Assembly (NCBI GenBank): GCA_016716335.1
Contig: JADJWN010000010.1
Location: forward strand, 1-64,000
Source: Saprospiraceae bacterium
GTDB lineage: Bacteria > Bacteroidota > Bacteroidia > Chitinophagales > Saprospiraceae
Direction of reading: 5' to 3'
DNA length: 64,000 bases
Below the pieces are notes generated by a model. That model did not search any database. It was not told the origin of the DNA and worked only from the letters and a program-made list of their open reading frames with translations. Position 1 is the first letter of the stretch. Each line of letters opens with the position of its first letter. Position numbers and translations under genes: made by a program. Of this stretch, positions 55,449 to 62,497 are shown in pieces.

Positions 55449-56915
55449 TTAATAGGCTTTTGCAAAAATAACCCTTTTGTTGGATGGTTTACCTGAATAA
55501 ATACATTTTCCCTGCTCTTCCACTGCATCAACAGGGATACATCTCAGGGTTGCTTTGGTGTCTTCCTTGATTTTCAGTTCGGTTTCAGTAGTTCCATCCC
55601 AATGGCAAGAGACAAATCCTCCTTTATCCTCAATCACCTCCTTGAATTGGTCATAATTTTCTACCTCAGTGGTGTATTCAGTCCTGAAATCCTTGGCCTT
55701 TTGCAACAAACTGGCCTGTATATCTGACAATAAGCTCTGCACAAAACTGTCTATCCTGTCCAGGCTCACACTCATCTTTTCTTTGGTGTCTCTTCTTGCT
55801 ACTTCTATGACATTTTGCTCCAGATCTCTCTTGCCCAGTCCCAGACGTACCGGAATTCCCTTCATCTCATATTCTGCAAATTTGAATCCCGGCCTCTTGG
55901 TTTCATCCATATCTATTTTGACTCTTATTCCCATTGACTTTAGCAAACCGGCTATCTGCTCCGCTTTTTCCAGCAGTTCAGGCTCCGGCTTGGGTATAGG
56001 AACAATAACTACCTGTATAGGGGCAAGTCGGGGTGGCAATACCAGTCCATCATCATCTGAATGCGTCATAATAAGACCTCCTACCAACCTTGTGGATACA
56101 CCCCACGATGTAGCCCATACATAGTCACTTTCATTTTTATCATTCAAAAATGTCACATCAAAAGCTTTGGCGAAATTCTGCCCCAGGAAGTGTGAAGTAC
56201 CGGCCTGTAGAGCCTTACCATCCTGCATCAAGGCCTCTATGGTAAAGGTTTCATCCGCTCCGGCAAATCTTTCATTCTCTGATTTATAGCCCTTGATTAC
56301 AGGCATGGCCATATACTGCTCTGCAAATTCAGCATAAACATCGTGAATCAGCCTCGCCTCTGCCATGGCCTCTGCAGCAGTAGCGTGGGCAGTATGACCC
56401 TCCTGCCACAAAAATTCAGCTGTACGTAAAAAAGGACGGGTACGCATTTCCCATCTGACTACATTGGCCCATTGATTGATAAGCAAAGGAAGGTCTCTGT
56501 AGGATTGAATCCAGTCCTTGTAGGTATGCCAGATAATAGTCTCCGAAGTAGGGCGCACTATCAGCTCCTCCTCCAGCTTTGCGGCGGGATCGACGATCAC
56601 TCCGTGCCCGGCCGGGTCATTCATCAGTCTGTGATGTGTCACGACAGCACATTCCTTGGCAAAACCTTCTACATGCTGGGCCTCTTTACTCAAAAAACTT
56701 TTGGGTATGAATAGAGGAAAATAAGCATTGACATGACCTGTATCCTTAAACATCCTGTCGAGCTGATCTTTCATATTCTCCCAAATGGCATAACCGTAAG
56801 GTTTGATAACCATACAGCCCCTTACTGCTGAATTATCAGCCAGCCCAGCTTTTTTGACTATGTCATTATACCATTGAGAGTAATTTTCCGCTCTGCTCGT
56901 AATCTCCTTTGCCAT
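55449..56915 (-). CDS. proS: prolyl-tRNA synthetase (short, archaeal-like type)
   Basis: Class II synthetase charging tRNA-Pro; 488 residues without the bacterial editing insertion. Motif 2 region RWEMRTRPFLRTAEFLWQEGHTAHAT, RPTSETIIWHTYKDWIQSYRDLPLLINQWANVV, and motif 3 GGLIMTHSDDDGLVLPPRLAP are clear. The C-terminal anticodon-binding domain (VVIVPIPKPEPELLEKA) and a final domain with Cys residues (SCHWDG, LRCIPV, GKCIYSGK) fit type 3 ProRS, whose zinc-binding C-terminus is expected. ATG at 56915. Confidence 0.93.
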   Translation of the reverse strand: MAKEITSRAENYSQWYNDIVKKAGLADNSAVRGCMVIKPYGYAIWENMKDQLDRMFKDTGHVNAYFPLFIPKSFLSKEAQHVEGFAKECAVVTHHRLMNDPAGHGVIVDPAAKLEEELIVRPTSETIIWHTYKDWIQSYRDLPLLINQWANVVRWEMRTRPFLRTAEFLWQEGHTAHATAAEAMAEARLIHDVYAEFAEQYMAMPVIKGYKSENERFAGADETFTIEALMQDGKALQAGTSHFLGQNFAKAFDVTFLNDKNESDYVWATSWGVSTRLVGGLIMTHSDDDGLVLPPRLAPIQVVIVPIPKPEPELLEKAEQIAGLLKSMGIRVKIDMDETKRPGFKFAEYEMKGIPVRLGLGKRDLEQNVIEVARRDTKEKMSVSLDRIDSFVQSLLSDIQASLLQKAKDFRTEYTTEVENYDQFKEVIEDKGGFVSCHWDGTTETELKIKEDTKATLRCIPVDAVEEQGKCIYSGKPSNKRVIFAKAY

Positions 56916-57124
56916 TGGTTTGAGTTAAATATTAATTAAATCCCTGCCCGGTGTAACTTTCACCGACAAAATCAGGTTGGATAGCATTGAAGTAAAACGC
57001 TTTTAACAGTTTGATTTTTTACTTTAATGCAACCTTAACTTAAAATTGCGGCCAAAAATAGTAATTTGCACTCAATTTAAAGTAAGAGCAACATTCATTG
57101 ACAAATAGTTAAAAAAATAAAGCC

Positions 57125-58429
57125 ATGAAAACGATTTTTTCTTCAACCCTCATTGCAGTCCTGATTTCACTGTTGCCCTCAGTGGTGGTCAGTCAGTTTG
57201 ATGATTTGTATTTCAGGCCTGGTAAGGACGTTTTGCCTGCCTTTGCAGAAAGAAACAATTCGGGAGCAAGGTCAAATGTTGCTGCTACAGCAGGTAATTA
57301 CGATGAGTATGATGAGATAGTGTACGGTAATGAATATTATGACGATTATGATTATTCATACACCAACCGTATCAGGAGATTTCATTCTCCGGCCAGAGTA
57401 ATCAATTATTATACTTTCGATGGATGGTATGATGATTTTTATTATGATCCTTTTTTCCCCGGCAATAATGTGAATGTCTTTATAGGCTCCCCTTTTATCA
57501 GACCGTGGGGATGGAACACATGGAATGTGGGCTGGGGCTGGAACTCTTGGGGCTGGAACTCTTGGGGACCTGGCTGGGGGTGGAATGCCTGGCACAGACC
57601 GTGGGGATGGAACACCTGGAATACCTGGAATGTGGGCTGGGGGTGGAACTCATGGGGCTGGAACTCTTGGGGCTTGAACTCTTGGGGACCCGGCTGGGGC
57701 TGGAACTCATGTCCTTCTGTATGGTATGTGAACAACAACTTTTATGGAAATAACTGGAACGGCTGGAATAACTGGAATAACGGAAATCAAAACAGGGTAG
57801 TCAATAGTTCCCGAAGGGGAGGTTCTACCAGTTCATCCACCAGAGGCATCTCAGCCTCACCACGTCGGGAGGTGAGTGGAGGAGTGCCCGGGCAGGTGGA
57901 CAGGGTACCGGACAGCCCTTCTCCGGACAACAGCGCTGTGAATTCCGCAGCATCCAGAGGTGGTGCTGACAGGTCAAGAATTTACAGGGGTGACATAAAA
58001 AATCCTGATGCTGATGTAGTACGGGATAATACCACCAATGTGACCCGTTCATCAATATACAGACGACCTGAAACACAAAGAGCAGAGCCTGGACGGTCTG
58101 TGGACAGATCAGATTCAGGAACCAACAGCCCCGACATCAATAGAAACAGTTCGAGGAGAAGTACCCAGGGTGTTGACAGTAACCGAAGCAATTCGGATTC
58201 ACCGAGACCCAATATCAACAGTAGTCCATCAAGACCTGCTCAGGATAACAGCCGACCGACTCCTTCAAGGTCAGGTGGTGGCTTTGATTCAGGTTCGTCT
58301 TCACCGAGATCCTCCGGCGGAGGCAGTATGAACTCAGGTTCTTCCAGATCCTCATCAGGAGGTAGTATGAATTCAGGTGGTGGCTCCTCGAGATCTTCTT
58401 CAGGAGGAGGTTCGCGAAGAGGTGGATAA
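57125..58429 (+). CDS. Trp/Gly/Asn-rich low-complexity exported protein
   Basis: 434 residues with a signal peptide ending VVVSQ. An Asp/Tyr-rich stretch (YDEYDEIVYGNEYYDDYDYSY) is followed by ~90 residues of tandem WGWNSWGWN-like units (residues ~130-220), an Asn/Trp segment, then a Ser/Arg/Gly-rich basic tail (SSPRSSGGGSMNSGSSRSSSGG). The DNA has a ~15-bp tandem period at 57525-57700. No enzyme domain is visible. Envelope-located matrix or polysaccharide-binding function is speculation. A hairpin terminator follows. Confidence 0.7.
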   Translation: MKTIFSSTLIAVLISLLPSVVVSQFDDLYFRPGKDVLPAFAERNNSGARSNVAATAGNYDEYDEIVYGNEYYDDYDYSYTNRIRRFHSPARVINYYTFDGWYDDFYYDPFFPGNNVNVFIGSPFIRPWGWNTWNVGWGWNSWGWNSWGPGWGWNAWHRPWGWNTWNTWNVGWGWNSWGWNSWGLNSWGPGWGWNSCPSVWYVNNNFYGNNWNGWNNWNNGNQNRVVNSSRRGGSTSSSTRGISASPRREVSGGVPGQVDRVPDSPSPDNSAVNSAASRGGADRSRIYRGDIKNPDADVVRDNTTNVTRSSIYRRPETQRAEPGRSVDRSDSGTNSPDINRNSSRRSTQGVDSNRSNSDSPRPNINSSPSRPAQDNSRPTPSRSGGGFDSGSSSPRSSGGGSMNSGSSRSSSGGSMNSGGGSSRSSSGGGSRRGG

Positions 58430-58482
58430 AATTCTTTAGCAATTATCAATAGGTATTTATAATACCTGGAAAAATCATAATC

Positions 58483-58517
58483 GGGGTTAGTATATACAAA
58501 AAGTACTACCCCTTTTT
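58483..58517 (+). terminator. terminator after the Trp-rich gene
   Basis: GGGGTTAGTA / TACTACCCC with one bulged T and an 11-nt loop, then T5. Confidence 0.65.
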
Positions 58518-58541
58518 ATTAAATTTAAAAAACGACAAATC

Positions 58542-60032
58542 ATGAAAATACTTAACATTTTCCTGCTTAGCTCTCTGATAACGGGCTCTGTCTTGGCTCA
58601 AAACATAACAGATGTGGTTCGCTGGTCAGCTACCGACCCAGCCGGAAGCGCAAGGGTTATGGGTGTTGGAAGTGCCTTTGGAGCGATGGGAGGCGATTTT
58701 TCGGTGATAAATATCAATCCTGCCGGAATCGGAGACTACAGAATAAGCGAGTTTGTATTCAGCCCTTCGCTGACCTTCAACAGAAGCGATGCTTATTTTG
58801 TGGGAGATCCTACCCAAACTGAACGATATAAAAAATCCAGAATAGGTATAGAAAATATTGGTTTTGTGATAGCAGGCAGGCGCTCCGGTTCTACATGGAC
58901 GGCATCCAATTTTGCAATCGGATTCAGCAGAATTGCCAACTTCAATGAAAATATATTGCTGAGGGGAGCTACCAAAGGATCTATGACCCGCATGTTTGCT
59001 GAAAGAGCCAATACATTGAGAGAAGATGACCTGGATGACTTTGTGGCATATCCTGCATTATTTACAGGAGCCATATTTGATAATAACAATGATCTCAACT
59101 ATGAAACTGATTTTGATGAGTATCCTGAAACAAGAATTCCCAAAAGCCAGGAAATCATCAGGAGCGGCGGAATCAATGAGTTCACATTTGGCTGGGCCGG
59201 CGAATATCAGAAGAGACTGAATATCGGAGTCAGCGTTGGTGTGCCGTTCGGAAGCTTCGAAGAGGATAAATTTTATGATGAAACTGACCCTGCCAACAAC
59301 ATACCTGCATTTAACAGCCTGAATTATGTGGAAAGACTCACCACCTCCGGAGTTGGGGTAAACTTCAAACTGGGTATGACATACAAAATTGACAATATAA
59401 TCAGATTGGGTGCAGCCATCCATTCTCCATCTTGGTTCAGATTTACTGACAATTATTCCACCTCAATGCGATACTCATTTGTGGATGCCCAGGGACGAAA
59501 CCAGACTTTTAATTATGATTCGCCCGATGGCACATTCCGATACAGAATCAATGGCCCGTGGAGGGCTGTAGGTAGTTTGGGCACGATTTACAATGTCGGG
59601 GAAATCAAAGGATTTATCAATGCAGACGTAGAATATGTAGATTACACTTCCTCCTACTATAATGGTGCAGCATACACCAACGACCCGGGTGAAGTGGCAT
59701 ATACCAATGAAGTGAACAGAAATATTCAGTCAAAATTATCCAGTGGCGTAAATCTAAGACTTGGTACCGAAATGGCTTATCAGTCGTTGAGACTCAGAGC
59801 AGGGTACAGCTGGGAAAAATCTCCCTTTAATGCAGATGATTTTTTGAACAACAGCCTTTCATTGGGCTTAGGGATACGGGAAGATAAATTTTTCATTGAT
59901 ATGGCGGTAAGAATCACAGAAAGAAGCACCGGATATAATCCATATGTTGTATTGGATGATATGAATAACCCTCTTTCAGTTATAAACACTACAAGAACCA
60001 GAGGGGTGCTTACTCTGGGTTTCAAGTTTTGA
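58542..60032 (+). CDS. OmpP1/FadL/TodX-like outer-membrane transport protein
   Basis: 496 residues. Signal peptide MKILNIFLLSSLITGSVLAQ; the mature start with WSATDPAGSARVMGVGSAFGAMGGDFSVININPAGIGDY is the Bacteroidota FadL-type hatch pattern (N-terminal NPA motif). Alternating strands continue to the terminal GVLTLGFKF ending in Phe, as in outer-membrane barrels. Members let hydrophobic molecules such as fatty acids or aromatics pass the outer membrane; the presence of paa and acyl-CoA dehydrogenase genes in the window is compatible but distant. Confidence 0.82.
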   Translation: MKILNIFLLSSLITGSVLAQNITDVVRWSATDPAGSARVMGVGSAFGAMGGDFSVININPAGIGDYRISEFVFSPSLTFNRSDAYFVGDPTQTERYKKSRIGIENIGFVIAGRRSGSTWTASNFAIGFSRIANFNENILLRGATKGSMTRMFAERANTLREDDLDDFVAYPALFTGAIFDNNNDLNYETDFDEYPETRIPKSQEIIRSGGINEFTFGWAGEYQKRLNIGVSVGVPFGSFEEDKFYDETDPANNIPAFNSLNYVERLTTSGVGVNFKLGMTYKIDNIIRLGAAIHSPSWFRFTDNYSTSMRYSFVDAQGRNQTFNYDSPDGTFRYRINGPWRAVGSLGTIYNVGEIKGFINADVEYVDYTSSYYNGAAYTNDPGEVAYTNEVNRNIQSKLSSGVNLRLGTEMAYQSLRLRAGYSWEKSPFNADDFLNNSLSLGLGIREDKFFIDMAVRITERSTGYNPYVVLDDMNNPLSVINTTRTRGVLTLGFKF

Positions 60033-60120
60033 TCATGAGAAAATTTTTTGTTATAATTAGTTGGAATTCTGCAATTTATAAACTTACAGTAATTCATTAT
60101 GAAAAAAAATACTTAGTATA

Positions 60121-60154
60121 TTTTGGTGATATGGCATGAAGCTGTATATATTTG
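60121..60154 (+). promoter_or_regulatory. strong promoter reading into the tRNA-like array
   Basis: TTTTG at 60121-60125 and TATATTTG at 60147-60154 with a 21-bp spacer, a near-perfect Bacteroidota promoter. No coding gene lies downstream on this strand before the tRNA array; the first unit begins 109 bp further on. The rest of 60033-60262 holds nothing recognisable. Confidence 0.7.
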
Positions 60155-60262
60155 CGTCCGCTTTTGAAGTAAAGCAATTTCCTGTAATTATAAGTTTATC
60201 CCAATTGGCTTTAAATTTTTTGGATTAGAGCATAAAAAATTAATCTAAGCAAGAATTTTATA

Positions 60263-60801
60263 AGCAAATTAGCTCAGTTGGTTCAGTGCATCCCGCCACG
60301 GCGGGAGAGTCAATGGTTCGAGTGAGTTTATTTATAGGGAGATTAGCTCAGTTGGTTCAGAGCATCCCGCCACGGCGGGAGGGTCAATGGTTCGAGTGAG
60401 TTTATATATTGGGAGATTAGCTCAGTTGGTTCAGAGCATCCCGCCACGGCGGGAGGGTCACTGGTTCGAGTGAGTTTATTTATAGGGAGATTAGCTCAGT
60501 TGGTTCAGAGCATCCCGCCACGGCGGGAGGGTCACTGGTTCAAGTGAGTTTATATATTGGGAGATTAGCTCAGTTGGTTCAGAGCATCCCGCCACGGCGG
60601 GAGGGTATCCCGCCACGGCAGGAGGGTCACTAGTTCAAGTGAGTTTATATATTGGGAGATTAGCTCAGTTGGTTCAGAGCATCCCGCCACGGCGGGAGGG
60701 TCACTGGTTCAAGTGAGTTTATATATTGGGAGATTAGCTCAGTTGGTTCAGAGCATCCCGCCACGGCGGGAGGGTCACTGGTTCAAGTGAGTTTATATAT
60801 T
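60263..60801 (+). repeat. array A: seven tandem 74-bp tRNA-Val-derived units lacking the 3' half of the acceptor
   Basis: Units start at 60263, 60337, 60411, 60485, 60559, 60654 and 60728 (period 74; the fifth is 95). Each has the tRNA-Val 5' acceptor strand GGGAGAT, intact D-arm (GCTC-AGTTGGTTCA-GAGC), the palindrome TCCCGCCACGGCGGGA in place of the anticodon arm, and variable loop. The T-arm is cut after TTCGAGT or TTCAAGT and replaced by an A+T-rich spacer (GAGTTTATATATT or GAGTTTATTTATA). The first unit has a diverged acceptor strand (AGCAAAT). The array runs straight into the functional tRNA gene at 60802. Confidence 0.92.
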
Positions 60802-60876
60802 GGGAGATTAGCTCAGTTGGTTCAGAGCACCTGCCTTACAAGCAGGGGGTCACTGGTTCGAGTCCAGTATCTCCCA
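60802..60876 (+). tRNA. tRNA-Val (anticodon TAC)
   Basis: Full cloverleaf in 75 nt: acceptor GGGAGAT/ATCTCCC, D-arm GCTC...GAGC, anticodon stem CCTGC/GCAGG with loop CTTACAA (anticodon TAC), T-arm ACTGG-TTCGAGT-CCAGT, discriminator A. CCA is not encoded. It is the only complete tRNA in the window and the apparent parent of both flanking arrays. Confidence 0.95.
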
Positions 60877-62266
60877 CACTGAAAATCAAGCAGTTATAAC
60901 ACAAATTATAACTGCTTTTTTATTTCTGCTCCGCAAGTGCCCTTGCCTGACAAAAAAATTTCTAATTCAAGTCTTTTGTCTTTACTGCTACAGTTAAAAC
61001 TCTATTCCTCCACTTCGCCATTTTTACTAACATTAGCTCAGTGGGTTCAGAGCATCCCACCATGGCGGGAGGGTCACTGGTTCGAGTCCAGTATCTCCCA
61101 CACTGAAATTCAAGCAGTTATAACACAAATATTAACTGCTTTTTTATTTCTGCTCCGCAAGTGCCCTTGCCTGACAAAAAAATTTCTAATTCAAGTCTTT
61201 TGTCTTTACTGCTACAGTTAAAACTCTATTCCTCCACTTCGCCATTTTTACTAACATTAGCTCAGTGGGTTCAGAGCATCCCGCCATGGCGGGAGGGTCA
61301 CTGGTTCGAGTCCAGTATCTCCCACACTGAAATTCAAGCAGTTATAACACAAATTATAACTGCTTTTTTATTTCTGCTCCGCAAGTGCCCTTGCCTGACA
61401 AAAAAATTTCTAATTCAAGTCTTTTGTCTTTACTGCTACAGTTAAAACTCTATTCCTCCACTTCGCCATTTTTACAAACATTAGCTCAGTGGGTTCAGAG
61501 CATCCCGCCATGGCGGGAGGGTCACTGGTTCGAGTCCAGTATCTCCCACACTGAAAATCAAGCAGTTATAACACAAATTATAACTGCTTTTTTATTTCTG
61601 CTCCGCAAGTGCCCTTGCCTGACAAAAAAATTTCTAATTCAAGTCTTTTGTCTTTACTGCCTAGTTAAAACTCTATTCCTCCACTTCGCCATTTTTACAA
61701 ACATTAGCTCAGTGGGTTCAGAGCATCCCGCCATGGCGGGAGGGTCACTGGTTCGAGTCCAGTATCTCCCACACTGAAAATCAAGCAGTTATAACACAAA
61801 TTATAGCTGCCTTTTTATTACTGCTCCGCAAGTGCCCTTGCCTGACAAAAAAATTTCTAATTCAAGTCTTTTGTCTTTACTGCTACAGTTAAAACTCTAT
61901 TCCTCCACTTCGCCATTTTTACAAACATTAGCTCAGTGGGTTCAGAGCATCCCGCCATGGCGGGAGGGTCACTGGTTCGAGTCCAGTATCTCCCACACTG
62001 AAAATCAAGCAGTTATAACACAAATTATAGCTGCTTTTTTATTTCTGCTCCGCAAGTGCCCTTGCCTGACAAAAATTTTCTAATTCAAGTCTTTTGTCTT
62101 TACTGCTACAGTTAAAACTCTATTCCTTCACTTCGCCATTTTTACTAACATTAGCTCAATGGGTTCAGAGCATCCCGCCATGGCGGGAGGGTCACTGGTT
62201 CGAGTCCAGTATCTCCCACACTGAAATTCAAGCAGTTATAACACAAATTATAGCTGCTTTTTTTTT
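60877..62266 (+). repeat. array B: six ~224-bp units, each a tRNA-like element lacking the 5' acceptor strand plus terminator
   Basis: Period 223-224 bp. The tRNA-like parts lie at 61027-61100, 61251-61324, 61475-61548, 61698-61771, 61922-61995 and 62145-62218. Each has CTAACAT or CAAACAT where GGGAGAT should be, a D-arm with AGTGGGTTCA (last copy AATGGGTTCA), the palindrome TCCCGCCATGGCGGGA (first copy TCCCACCATGGCGGGA), and an intact T-arm and 3' acceptor strand ATCTCCCA. Between them runs a copy of the tRNA downstream region: terminator hairpin, then a ~100-bp segment (CTCCGCAAGTGCCCTTGCC ...). Open frames of 80-130 codons across these units (starting at 60937, 61161, 61385, 61832) are by-products. 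Confidence 0.92.
60888..60921 (+). terminator. rho-independent terminator of tRNA-Val, repeated after each array-B unit
   Basis: 12-bp stem AAGCAGTTATAA / TTATAACTGCTT, loop CACAAA, then T6. Copies follow every B unit, some with one mismatch, at about 61112, 61336, 61560, 61783, 62007 and 62230. Confidence 0.88.
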
Positions 62267-62425
62267 GGTTTAAACATTGGTTTGAACATTTTGAAAAAAT
62301 ATTCTTATCTTAAAATCTTGCACGCAGGAAAACCTCATTGGTGCATGGTCGTGACTCGTTGCTGTTTTAAAATAATTTTGATACCAACCTTGGTGTTTCC
62401 AATCTTTTGACCTTTCCTGTAAGCC

Positions 62426-62460
62426 CATTAGCTCACTCCTTCCAAGTCCGATATCTCTCC
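62426..62460 (+). repeat. probable degraded tRNA-Val fragment
   Basis: CATTAGCTCA followed by CCAAGTCCGATATCTCTCC resembles the start and end of a B unit with the palindromic core deleted. The rest of 62267-62497 shows no gene. Confidence 0.35.
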
Positions 62461-62497
62461 GAATATCTTTAACATCACTATATGGTTTAAGACTATC

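Noticed and set aside
60937..62083. Four similar open frames of 83-130 codons starting MPLPDKK
   Set aside because: They run across the tRNA-like units and terminators of array B; similarity is due to DNA repetition, and no start signals or protein features are present.
60263..62266. CRISPR array
   Set aside because: Tandem units have no unique spacers, the unit is tRNA-derived, and no cas genes are near.
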